Positions 24,285-31,394 of a stretch of 47,714 nucleotides of DNA are shown here, piece by piece. Origin of the DNA: Bog-756 sp036553725 (GTDB lineage Bacteria; Actinomycetota; Acidimicrobiia; Acidimicrobiales; RAAP-2); contig DATBOO010000147.1 of the NCBI GenBank assembly GCA_036553725.1, positions 1 through 47,714 of the forward strand, given 5' to 3'. Under the pieces are notes generated by a model. It did not search any database and had not been told where the DNA came from. It worked only from the letters and a program-made list of their open reading frames with translations. The position numbers were made by a program, and so were the translations under genes. Numbering within the stretch: position 1 is the first letter of the stretch; each line of letters opens with the position of its first letter.

Positions 24285-25109
24285 CTACCGGTCGGCGAGG
24301 TGGAACTTCGCACGGAGGATGGCATGGAAATGGCGGGAGCCGAAGGTCACCAGCCGCGCCGGCTGGCCTCCCTCGCAACAGTCGACGATGGCGCCGGGGG
24401 CGAGCCCGCACACGGTTACGCCGTCGACGACCAGCACGGCCGAGCGCGGCTCTTTGACCTCGAGTCGCAGCTGCTCGGTCGGCTCGAGCACCAGCGGCCG
24501 GTCGAAGAGCATGTGGGGCGAGACCGGCGTGACCACGATGGCCCGTAGCCGGGGCGAGAGCACCGGGCCCCTTGCCGAGAGGTTGTAGGCGGTCGATCCG
24601 GTGGGTGTGGCCACCAGCAGGCCGTCGGCTGCGTAGGTGACGAACGGCCGGTCGTCGATCGAGGCGGCGATGCGGACGGTGTGCCCGGGCACGGTTTTCT
24701 CCACCGTGGCCTCGTTCAGGGCCGTCCGGTGAGCCACCGGGCGGCCCTCGGGGTCGGTGACGGTCACCGACAACGTCATCCGCTCCTCCACCTGATGGGA
24801 CCCGGCGAGAAAGCCGGTCAGCGCCTCTTCGAGCCCACCCGGCTCGACCTGGGTCAGGTAGCCGAGCCTGCCGATGTTGACACCGAGGACGGGGATGCCC
24901 TTCGCCAGCGCCGCCTCGACCGTGCGCAACAGCGTCCCGTCACCGCCGAGGCTGACCAGCAGGTCGGCCCCGTCGACCGAGACCGAGCCGTCGGCCTGGA
25001 GGGCGGAAACCGACCGGTGCCCCCGTTCGGCCAACCACGCGGTCGCACGCTCGGCCAGCGCGGTCGCCTCCGGTCGGTTTGGATGGGTGTAGAAGGCGAT
25101 CAGGGCCAT
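24285..25109 (-). CDS. nadK: NAD kinase
   Basis: A 274-residue enzyme phosphorylating NAD to NADP. The GGDGTLLRTVEAA motif (about residues 55-67), LGVNIGRLGYLTQVEP (about 75-90), the NEATVEK segment and the nucleotide-binding TPTGSTAYNLSARGP are all present, as is the late SPH(M)LFDRPLVL. ATG at 25109 lies 5 bases after the tlyA stop, so the two are almost certainly co-transcribed. The length is typical. In mycobacteria the order tlyA-ppnK-recN is identical. Confidence 0.95.
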   Translation of the reverse strand: MALIAFYTHPNRPEATALAERATAWLAERGHRSVSALQADGSVSVDGADLLVSLGGDGTLLRTVEAALAKGIPVLGVNIGRLGYLTQVEPGGLEEALTGFLAGSHQVEERMTLSVTVTDPEGRPVAHRTALNEATVEKTVPGHTVRIAASIDDRPFVTYAADGLLVATPTGSTAYNLSARGPVLSPRLRAIVVTPVSPHMLFDRPLVLEPTEQLRLEVKEPRSAVLVVDGVTVCGLAPGAIVDCCEGGQPARLVTFGSRHFHAILRAKFHLADR

Positions 25110-25114
25110 GGCCG

Positions 25115-25987
25115 CTACCCGCAGGGCCGGGGGCGGTGCGCCTCGGCGACCGCTTCGTCCAAGAGGGCGGAGACCGCGGTCCCCGGCCCGGCCGAACCGG
25201 GGACTTCGCCCGGCGCCCCCCGGTCGCCGGGTTGGCGCGGCGCGGTGGCGTGCAGCAGGAACTCGATGTTCCCGGCGGGCCCGGTGATGGGTGACGGCAT
25301 GGCCCCCATGATGGCTGCTCCGGCCGCCCCGAGCGCGGTTGCGACTTCGCCGAGCGTCCTCCGGTGGACGGCGGGGTCGCGGATGACCCCCCGGCCGCGG
25401 GACGCCTCGGCCCGCCCGGCCTCGAACTGGGGCTTGACCAGAATCACCACCGGCGCCCCGGGGGCGGCCACCTCGCCCACCAGCACGGGAACGGCGCGGG
25501 CCACCGATATGAACGCGAGGTCGGCGGTGACCAGGTCGACCGGGCGCCCTCCGACCGTCTCGAGTGAGACGTCCCGGATGTCCAGTCGTTCGCAGTCGAT
25601 GACCCGCGGGTCCGACCGCAGCCGCTGATGGAGCTGACCCCGACCCACGTCCACGGCGATGACCGAGGTGGCGCCGGCCCGGAGCAGGCAGTCGGTGAAG
25701 CCCCCGGTAGAGGCGCCGGCATCGAGTGCCCGCAGGCCTCGGGGATCGATGGCGAACCGGACCAGAGCCGCCTCCAGCTTCAGGCCTCCCCGGCTGACGA
25801 ACCGTGGCGCCGCCCCCAGCAACTCGACGGGCTCGCCAGCGGCCACCAAGCGGGCAGGCTTGTCGGCGATCGAGCCCGACACGGCCACCAGCCCCTGCTC
25901 GATCAGGCTGGCGGCCTGGGGCCGACTGTCGGCCAGTCCCCGCTCGACCAGGGTCCGGTCGAGGCGGAGTCGGGCTGTCCTGGTCAG
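25115..25987 (-). CDS. tlyA: TlyA family rRNA 2'-O-methyltransferase/hemolysin, probable CTG start
   Basis: An FtsJ-type methyltransferase; the M. tuberculosis homologue methylates 16S and 23S rRNA. The catalytic domain shows RFVSRGGLKLEAAL, the SAM-binding DAGASTGGFTDCLLRAGA, VDVGRGQLHQRL and VILVKPQFEAG. The first ordinary start, GTG at 25888, would remove an S4 domain that is plainly encoded upstream in frame: TARLRLDRTLVERGLADSRP, QAASLIEQGLVAVSG. I found no ATG, GTG or TTG upstream in this frame. The CTG at 25987 overlaps the previous gene's stop as CTGA and gives LTRTARLRLD, which aligns with the usual TlyA N-terminus, so I place the start there (290 residues). Rescue by frameshifting or coupled re-initiation is the alternative. 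Confidence 0.85.
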   Translation of the reverse strand: MTRTARLRLDRTLVERGLADSRPQAASLIEQGLVAVSGSIADKPARLVAAGEPVELLGAAPRFVSRGGLKLEAALVRFAIDPRGLRALDAGASTGGFTDCLLRAGATSVIAVDVGRGQLHQRLRSDPRVIDCERLDIRDVSLETVGGRPVDLVTADLAFISVARAVPVLVGEVAAPGAPVVILVKPQFEAGRAEASRGRGVIRDPAVHRRTLGEVATALGAAGAAIMGAMPSPITGPAGNIEFLLHATAPRQPGDRGAPGEVPGSAGPGTAVSALLDEAVAEAHRPRPCG

Positions 25988-26505
25988 TCCGGTGACCCGG
26001 CGCCGGTCGGCCTGGTCGGTGCCGCCTTCTTGGCCGGCGCCGCCTTCTTCGCAGCCTTCTTGGCCGCCGACTTCTTGGCCGGGGACTTCTTGGCGGCCGC
26101 CTTCTTGGCCGGAACCTTCTTGGCCGGCGCCGCCTTCTTCGCCGCCTTCTTGGCCGCCGACTTCTTGGCCGGGGACTTCTTGGCGGCCGCCTTCTTGGCC
26201 GCCGGCCTGCCGCCCGCGGCGGAGCGACCCAGCAGCGAGGCGACCTGCTTGGCCAGATCCTCCAGGCTGGTGATACCGACGCTCTCGAGTTGGCGGGCCA
26301 CTTCGTGGCGTACCTGGGCCAGGAGCGCCTCCCGGCCCTTGCGGCTGCGCTCGATCAGATCGTCGACCCGGGCCTTGGCCTCGCCCCGTTGGAACTCACC
26401 GCTCTGCACGAGTTCCTGCACCAGCTCCTCGGCCCGGGCCCGGGTGAGATTGGTGAAGGCGATGCCGGCATCGAGATACTTCTGGAAGGCGTCCTTGTTG
26501 GCCAT
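25984..26505 (-). CDS. Phasin-like protein with histone-H1-like Lys/Ala tail
   Basis: A 173-residue protein of two parts. Residues 1-95 are helical and heptad-like (FQKYLDAGIAFTNLTRARAE, LVQELVQSGEF, REALLAQVRHEV), resembling the small phasin-like proteins common in actinobacteria. Residues about 100-165 are almost only Lys, Ala, Pro and Ser in PAKK/SAAKK units, like bacterial histone-H1-type tails that bind DNA or RNA. The tail is encoded by a 90-bp-period tandem duplication. ATG at 26505 follows the HAD gene by 38 bases. The stop is shared with the proposed CTG of tlyA. It may coat nucleoid or granules; no function is proven. Confidence 0.8.
   Translation of the reverse strand: MANKDAFQKYLDAGIAFTNLTRARAEELVQELVQSGEFQRGEAKARVDDLIERSRKGREALLAQVRHEVARQLESVGITSLEDLAKQVASLLGRSAAGGRPAAKKAAAKKSPAKKSAAKKAAKKAAPAKKVPAKKAAAKKSPAKKSAAKKAAKKAAPAKKAAPTRPTGAGSPD
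26026..26200. repeat. 90-bp-period tandem duplication encoding the Lys/Ala tail
   Basis: Bases 26026-26110 and 26116-26200 match at all but one position (26053 A against C), offset by 90 bp. The duplication keeps frame (30 codons) and encodes two copies of a PAKK/SAAKK block of the H1-like tail. Copy-number variation would change tail length without a frameshift. Confidence 0.85.
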
Positions 26506-26543
26506 TTGCCCACTCTACCTGGAGTGCTTCCTGCCGGCACCCC

Positions 26544-27347
26544 TCATCTGGCGGGCAGACAGGTCCGGACCAAGGACACGAAATCCGGCGCCCGAACCGC
26601 GATCGGCGACTCCGATGAGGCCCGGCCCGGTGGGGTCACTCCGGAGTCGACGAGGGCAAAGGGGATGGACAGCCGCTCGGCCAACCGGCCGTCGGTTCGC
26701 GGCTGGTCGCCGACCAGCACCACCGTGCGGTCACCGTCCTCGAACCCGAGCACCTCCCTCATCAGGGCGGCCATGGCGGCATGGGGCTTGCCGGCGATCT
26801 CCGGGGACACCCCCGAGGCGGTTGCCACCGCCGCCAACAGGGCTCCGGCTCCCGGAAGCAGGCCGGACGGGGTGGGATGGGTGGGGTCCTCGTTGGTGCC
26901 GATGAGTCTCTCGGAGGTCCTCGCCGCCGTGGCGGTGGCGGCCAGTGCCTCGAAATCGAAGGACTGGCTCCATCCGACCATGGCCGCGTCGACCGGCCCT
27001 TCGTCGACGCACTTCACCCCTCGGGCCTCGAGGGCTTCGAGCAGTCCCCCCTCGGCCAGCGCCTTCACCGCCTGGCCCGGGCGGACCAGCGCCGCCGCCG
27101 CCGCCGCCGAGGTGACTATGTCCTCCGCGGCGGACTCGATGCCGGCCCGCTGCAGCCGGCCCAGCAGCTGGGCGGTGGTGGGGGCCGAATTGTTGGTGGC
27201 GAAGACCACCCGCCGGCCGGCGTCGCGCAGTGTGGTGACCGCCGCGCCCACGTCCCCTATGGGCTCACCGGCCAGCCAGATGACACCGTCGAGGTCGACG
27301 ATCCACATCGAGGCCGAGGCGAACGCCCCGGCGTCCGGCGCGGTCAT
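26544..27347 (-). CDS. HAD-superfamily phosphatase, NagD/4-nitrophenylphosphatase-like
   Basis: A 267-residue hydrolase. Motif I is the nucleophile DLDGVIWLAGEPIG near residue 18. Motif II is FATNNSAPT near 49-57. KPHAAMAALM and the motif IV segment VLVGDQPRTDGRLAERL come late. The cap region between motifs II and III is of the type II NagD kind, suited to small phosphorylated metabolites. ATG at 27347 overlaps the desaturase stop (ATGA). Its position two genes ahead of tlyA matches Rv1692, a HAD phosphatase that I recall acting on glycerol phosphate. The substrate here is inferred only by position. Confidence 0.88.
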   Translation of the reverse strand: MTAPDAGAFASASMWIVDLDGVIWLAGEPIGDVGAAVTTLRDAGRRVVFATNNSAPTTAQLLGRLQRAGIESAAEDIVTSAAAAAALVRPGQAVKALAEGGLLEALEARGVKCVDEGPVDAAMVGWSQSFDFEALAATATAARTSERLIGTNEDPTHPTPSGLLPGAGALLAAVATASGVSPEIAGKPHAAMAALMREVLGFEDGDRTVVLVGDQPRTDGRLAERLSIPFALVDSGVTPPGRASSESPIAVRAPDFVSLVRTCLPAR

Positions 27348-28519
27348 TCCGAGGTGTTGTCGCCGGTCCCGGCCTCCGCCGCCGCCTTGGCCCCCTTCCG
27401 GGTCCGACGGGTGGCGGCAGCCAGGTGGTCGGCGGACTCCAGCACCCTGGAGATCAACCCCGAGAGATGCGACAGGGGCTCGGTCGCCGGACCCTCGGCC
27501 CCATGGTCTTCGGCTGCTGTCGGGCGAGCCGGAGGGGTGACCTCCGCGGAGGTGCCGATCGGTCGGGCGCTCAGGTCGGCGATGCGCTCGCCGGTCACCT
27601 TGGCCGCCCGCTCCCAGTAGGAGCGGAACATCCCGATGTCGAAGGCCCCTTCGCGCACCCGGGCCTGGTCGAGCAGCCGGGCCGGAGGGTCCTTGAGGTC
27701 GCGCACCAGCCGCACGGCGGCCAGCGCCTTGAGGACGTACCAGGTGGGATCCAACTCCCACCAGGTGAATCCCTGGCGGGCCGAGGCCGGCAGGTAGTGG
27801 TGATTGTTGTGCCATCCTTCGCCGCCGGTGATGAGGGCGACGATCATCGAATTCCGACTGGTGTCGGGCGTGGCGTACCGCCGCCGCCCGATCAGATGGG
27901 CCATCGAGTTGACCAGGAAGGTCCCGTGCCAGAGCAGGACCGTGGACAGGAAGAAGCCGATGAGCAGGCCGCCCCAACCACCGATGAGGAAGCAGGCCAC
28001 CGCCAGCAGCCACGGTCCGATCCACGAGTGGCGCTCGAGGAATCGCAGCTCGGGATAGGCGGCGAAGTCCTTGATGGTCGAGAGGTCGGTCTTCTTGTAC
28101 TTGGTCGACAGGATCCAGCCGACGTGGCTCCACCAGATCCCGTCCCGCGGCGAGTGCACGTCGTCGTCCAGGTCGGTGTAGCGGTGGTGGACGCGGTGGT
28201 GGCCGGCCCACCAGAGGGGGCCCTTCTGCACCGCGGTGGTCCCGCCGAAGGCGGCGACGAACTGCGCCACCCGGCCCATGCGATAGCTGCGATGGGAGAA
28301 GTAGCGGTGATACCCGGCGGTGATGAAGAACATCCGGATCACGTAGAGCAGGGCACAGAGCAACCAGTCCTGCCAGGTGACCACCACGAAGAATGCAGCC
28401 AGCGGGGCCAGGTGCACGACCAGGAACGGGATCCCCGCCACCCAGTCGGTCCTGTCGGCGGACTCGTCCGCTGCCTCGAGGTGCGGCCTGCCTGCCGGCC
28501 CAGCGATGGTTGCGGTCAT
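27344..28519 (-). CDS. Membrane fatty-acid desaturase (delta-9 acyl-CoA/acyl-lipid type)
   Basis: A 391-residue di-iron membrane desaturase. All three histidine boxes are present: HRYFSH at residues 71-76, HRVHH at 108-112 and HNNHH at about 260. WGGLLIGFF and other hydrophobic runs give four or more helices. The layout, including KGPLWWAGHHRVHHRYTD, is that of bacterial and eukaryotic delta-9 acyl-CoA desaturases. The 100-residue C-terminal extension is hydrophilic and Ala/Thr/Lys-rich. ATG at 28519 was preferred over TTG at 28567. A TATGCT -10-like box lies at 28556-28561 on the minus strand. It is coupled to the HAD gene by ATGA. Electron donor genes are not adjacent. Confidence 0.92.
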   Translation of the reverse strand: MTATIAGPAGRPHLEAADESADRTDWVAGIPFLVVHLAPLAAFFVVVTWQDWLLCALLYVIRMFFITAGYHRYFSHRSYRMGRVAQFVAAFGGTTAVQKGPLWWAGHHRVHHRYTDLDDDVHSPRDGIWWSHVGWILSTKYKKTDLSTIKDFAAYPELRFLERHSWIGPWLLAVACFLIGGWGGLLIGFFLSTVLLWHGTFLVNSMAHLIGRRRYATPDTSRNSMIVALITGGEGWHNNHHYLPASARQGFTWWELDPTWYVLKALAAVRLVRDLKDPPARLLDQARVREGAFDIGMFRSYWERAAKVTGERIADLSARPIGTSAEVTPPARPTAAEDHGAEGPATEPLSHLSGLISRVLESADHLAAATRRTRKGAKAAAEAGTGDNTSE

Positions 28520-28594
28520 GGAGTCACGCCGCCGCCTACTGACGACAACCGGGCGAGCATACCCCAACGACGGGTGAACCAGGGGTCCCAGCCG

Positions 28595-28630
28595 GGCGTC
28601 GACCGGGGCGTCGACCGGGGCGTCGACCGG
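28595..28630. repeat. Three perfect 12-bp tandem copies abutting a stop codon
   Basis: GGCGTCGACCGG is repeated exactly three times (28595, 28607, 28619) and ends immediately before the stop codon of the DoxX-Rieske gene on the minus strand. It lies in the spacer upstream of the desaturase. Each unit contains the palindrome GTCGAC. Confidence 0.85.
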
Positions 28631-29740
28631 TCACTTGTCCACGTAGAGGTTGCCGTTCGAGGCCTTGGTCACCTTGATGGTCGTCAGCCCGGAGGTGGCC
28701 GGGCCGTTTTCGACGTCTCCGGTCCTCGGGTTGAACGTCGACCCGTGGCAGGGACAGGCGATGATGTTGGCCGACTGCTGGAAGGCCACCGTGCACCCGG
28801 CATGGGGGCAGACAGCGTCGAAGGCCACGAACTCGTCGGCCGCCCGCTGGATGACCAGAGCCGGATCCCCACTGGACGGGTCGGTGAAGTTGGCCGATCC
28901 CCCGACCGGAACACTCGAGGCCGGTCCGATGGCGGTTCCCGACGGGAGCGGGGCGGTCGGGGTTGTGGACCCACCACCGGTCGCCGGGCCGGTCGTGGTG
29001 GTCGTCGGACCCGGCCCGGTGAGGGTGTGGGTGCCACTGGCCGAGGCGGCAGTTCCGCCGGCCAGGCGCCCGAGTAGGGCGGCCAGCCCACCGGTGACCA
29101 CGACCCCCCCGGCGGCAAGGCCGGCCATGGCGCCGTGGGAGAGCACGGCCCGGCGAGGCATAGCGCCCTGACCCGCGGGCGCTGCCGCCGCCGGTCGGCT
29201 CAGCCAGGTGTCCAGGGCGGGAGCGCCCGCGGCTCCGCCCACCGCGAAGGGGGTCCAGGCGAAGAAGAAGACGATGTCCGAGCCCGTGAAGTAGGGCGAG
29301 GCGTGGTAGCTCACGGTCAGGAAGAGACCGAACGAGAGGGCCATCCCCGCCACCGCGGCCGCCCGCGTCCAGAGGCCGACCAGGACTCCCAGGCCGATGG
29401 CGATCTCGCCGATGGAGATGAGCACGCCCATGGTCGATGCCATCGGGACCAGGTGGCTGACCAGTCCGTGGACGGGGCTCGAGCGGGCAGCACCGACCAA
29501 TTGGGCGTGGATCGAAGACGGGCTCGAGCGCTTGAAGAAGTCGGGGTTGGCCAGCTTCTGGATCCCAGCGAAGAGGAAGGTGACCCCGAGGAACAGGCGC
29601 AACGGCATCAGGAGCCACCCCGCGGCCAGCGTGCCGTCGGGCTGGCGGAGGGACCACATGGAACCAGCGGTCGGTCCAGTCCCCTCCGGCCCGGGCCGGT
29701 GATCCGACGAGCGTACTCGTGGCGATGCGTCCGCGGTCAT
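28631..29740 (-). CDS. DoxX membrane domain fused to a Rieske [2Fe-2S] domain
   Basis: A 369-residue fusion. Residues about 40-185 are a four-helix DoxX-type domain (PLRLFLGVTFLFAGIQKL near the start, then GVLISIGEIAIGLGVLVGLWTR). A Tat-like or anchor segment with PRRAVLSHGAMAG and a hydrophobic run (about 195-230) follows. A Thr/Pro/Gly linker leads to a C-terminal Rieske domain (about 270-369). Cluster ligands are Cys311/His313 in CPHAGC and Cys329/His332 in CPCHGS, with Cys316/Cys331 as the disulfide pair. ATG at 29740 has GGGAG seven bases upstream. DoxX relatives occur in thiosulfate:quinone oxidoreductase; here the Rieske domain suggests quinone-linked electron transfer at the membrane. 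The reaction is not known. Confidence 0.88.
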   Translation of the reverse strand: MTADASPRVRSSDHRPGPEGTGPTAGSMWSLRQPDGTLAAGWLLMPLRLFLGVTFLFAGIQKLANPDFFKRSSPSSIHAQLVGAARSSPVHGLVSHLVPMASTMGVLISIGEIAIGLGVLVGLWTRAAAVAGMALSFGLFLTVSYHASPYFTGSDIVFFFAWTPFAVGGAAGAPALDTWLSRPAAAAPAGQGAMPRRAVLSHGAMAGLAAGGVVVTGGLAALLGRLAGGTAASASGTHTLTGPGPTTTTTGPATGGGSTTPTAPLPSGTAIGPASSVPVGGSANFTDPSSGDPALVIQRAADEFVAFDAVCPHAGCTVAFQQSANIIACPCHGSTFNPRTGDVENGPATSGLTTIKVTKASNGNLYVDK

Positions 29741-29762
29741 GTGGCCGCTCCCATGGCCCGGC

Positions 29763-29768
29763 ACGTTA
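29763..29768 (-). promoter_or_regulatory. Possible -10 box of the DoxX-Rieske gene
   Basis: TAACGT on the minus strand ends 22 bases before the ATG at 29740. This would give a short leader containing the GGGAG ribosome site. No convincing -35 is visible. Confidence 0.3.
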
Positions 29769-29853
29769 CAGGCTGCATGGCTGGTTGAGACGTCGCTCAC
29801 CAGGGCTCTGGTCGGTACCGGCGGGGCGGTTGGTGGCCCGGTTGCCCGACGCG

Positions 29854-29859
29854 TACCAT
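29854..29859 (+). promoter_or_regulatory. Candidate -10 box of the 29866 gene (leaderless)
   Basis: TACCAT ends exactly 6 bases before the GTG at 29866. This is the same spacing as at pyrG and the DUF512 gene and supports that start codon. Confidence 0.45.
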
Positions 29860-29865
29860 GGACGA

Positions 29866-30273
29866 GTGGATCAACTGGCACTGGCGCCGGACCGCCTGAC
29901 AGGCTCGGTTCCGAGGTCGAAGGCCGACACCACCATGCGCCGGTGGCTGCGGGTCCCCGAGGACCGTGCCCCCATCGACGAGTCCGGCACCCACCGGATC
30001 TTCAGCGCATCGATCTTCCTTTCCGCCCTGCGCTGCCTGCTCAGCTACATCGTGCTCCCCGTCGTGCTGCCGGCCATCGGCGTGGCCAAGGGCGTCGGAC
30101 CGGCCATCGGCATCCCCGTCGGCATTCTGGCGCTCACCTTCGACTATCTGGGGATTCGCCGCTTCTGGTTGGCCGACCATCGCCAGCGGTGGGCGTTCAC
30201 CGCGCTGTACGCGGTGGTCGGGGCCATGGTCCTTACCCTGGTGATCGTGGACATCGTCGACGCGATGCGCTGA
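29866..30273 (+). CDS. Small integral membrane protein, unknown function
   Basis: A 135-residue protein I do not recognise. A hydrophilic 40-residue N-terminus is followed by three hydrophobic segments: IFLSALRCLLSYIVLPVVLP (about 48-70), a Gly/Ile-rich segment (about 76-98) and WAFTALYAVVGAMVLTLVIV (about 107-130). The sequence THRIFSASIFLSALRCLLSY looks conserved-type rather than random. GTG at 29866 is chosen because a TACCAT box ends 6 bases before it; ATG at 29935 is the next option. It diverges from the DoxX-Rieske gene and converges on uppP. Confidence 0.7.
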   Translation: MDQLALAPDRLTGSVPRSKADTTMRRWLRVPEDRAPIDESGTHRIFSASIFLSALRCLLSYIVLPVVLPAIGVAKGVGPAIGIPVGILALTFDYLGIRRFWLADHRQRWAFTALYAVVGAMVLTLVIVDIVDAMR

Positions 30274-30350
30274 GCCCACCGTCGGCGCACGTTCATGAAG
30301 GCATCATCCCAGAGGTGCCTGGGGCCGATGTCCGTGGTCGGTGCCCGGGG

Positions 30351-31250
30351 TCAGGCGAAGTAGACGGCACACGACGTGCCGACGACCAGGCAGTAGATGG
30401 AGAACGGCCAGAGGGTCCGGGTCCGGAACCACCGGACCAGGAACCGGACCGAGAGGTAGGCGGCGAGCCCGGCGGCCAGGCTCCCGGCCAGGATCTGACC
30501 GCGCACCCCGTTGCCCAGGGGACCGGCGAGGTCGGGGACCTTCAGCACCCCGGCGGCCAGGATGACCGGCGTGGCCAGGAGGAAGGAGAACCTGGCCGCC
30601 TCCTCGTGGTCGAGTCCCCGCAGGAGCCCGGCGGCCATGGTGACCCCGGAGCGGCTGATGCCGGCCAGGAGGGCGAGGATCTGGGCCACCCCGATGGTGA
30701 CGCCGTCCCGAATCCTGAGGGTGGCCAGGCGCCGGGTGGCCGTGGCCGTGGGGGCGGCGCCGGTGGCCGCGCCGGTCGGGCGGTCGGGCGCGGTCGTCCC
30801 GGTCGTCCGGCGGCGCAACACCTCGGCCCCGGCCAGTATCAGGCCGTTGACGGCGAGGAAGATGCCGGCCAGCTGGGGCTTGGCGAACAGGGTCCGGAAG
30901 GTGTGCTCGAACAGGAATCCGGTGAGTCCCACCGGGATGGTGGCGACGACCAGCAGCCAGGCCATCCGCTCATCGGGCGTCTGGATGGACCGGGTCCGAA
31001 GGCTGCGGAAGAAGCCGCTGATGATCCGGGCCCAGTCCCGCCGGAAGAAGACGAGGAGGGCGGTGGCGGTGGCCACATGCAGCCCGACGATGAAAGCGAG
31101 GTAGAAGGACTCGCTGGCGGACTGGTCGTTGACCAGGTTGTGCCACCCGAAGACCGCCGGGACCAGCACGCTGTGACCGAGGCTCGAGACCGGGAAGAGC
31201 TCGGTGGCCCCCTGGAGCAGACCGATCACGATCGCCTGGAGGTAGGACAC
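30351..31250 (-). CDS. uppP: Undecaprenyl-diphosphate phosphatase
   Basis: A 299-residue polytopic membrane enzyme (BacA type) that dephosphorylates undecaprenyl diphosphate to recycle the lipid carrier of peptidoglycan and other envelope polymers. The first conserved region GLLQGATELFPVSSLGHSVL (about 10-29) holds the catalytic Glu and Ser, with Phe-Pro and Leu variants of the usual FLPVSSTGH. The second, LLAGISRSGVTMAAGLLRG, holds the phosphate-binding Arg. The loop between the regions carries an Ala/Thr/Pro-rich insertion of about 25 residues. GTG at 31250 is preceded by AAGGA at a good distance. Confidence 0.95.
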   Translation of the reverse strand: MSYLQAIVIGLLQGATELFPVSSLGHSVLVPAVFGWHNLVNDQSASESFYLAFIVGLHVATATALLVFFRRDWARIISGFFRSLRTRSIQTPDERMAWLLVVATIPVGLTGFLFEHTFRTLFAKPQLAGIFLAVNGLILAGAEVLRRRTTGTTAPDRPTGAATGAAPTATATRRLATLRIRDGVTIGVAQILALLAGISRSGVTMAAGLLRGLDHEEAARFSFLLATPVILAAGVLKVPDLAGPLGNGVRGQILAGSLAAGLAAYLSVRFLVRWFRTRTLWPFSIYCLVVGTSCAVYFA

Positions 31251-31394
31251 TTGCCGTGGTTCCTTTTCGTGGAGGGGTCGGGTCGGGACCTCCGGTACCC
31301 GGGGCCCGCTCCGAATGCCAGGCCGGCGCTTTGGCTACCGTAGGAATATAGGGGCCGGGCCCGTGCATGAGGTGGCGTCAACGGAGGAGGCAGG

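Noticed and set aside
26026..26200. Tandem repeats considered as a CRISPR array
   Set aside because: The units are adjacent copies inside a coding frame with no unique spacers, so they are a protein-repeat duplication.
27425..29077. 550-residue plus-strand open frame across the desaturase and DoxX-Rieske genes
   Set aside because: It covers parts of two supported minus-strand genes and their spacer and has no recognisable domain.
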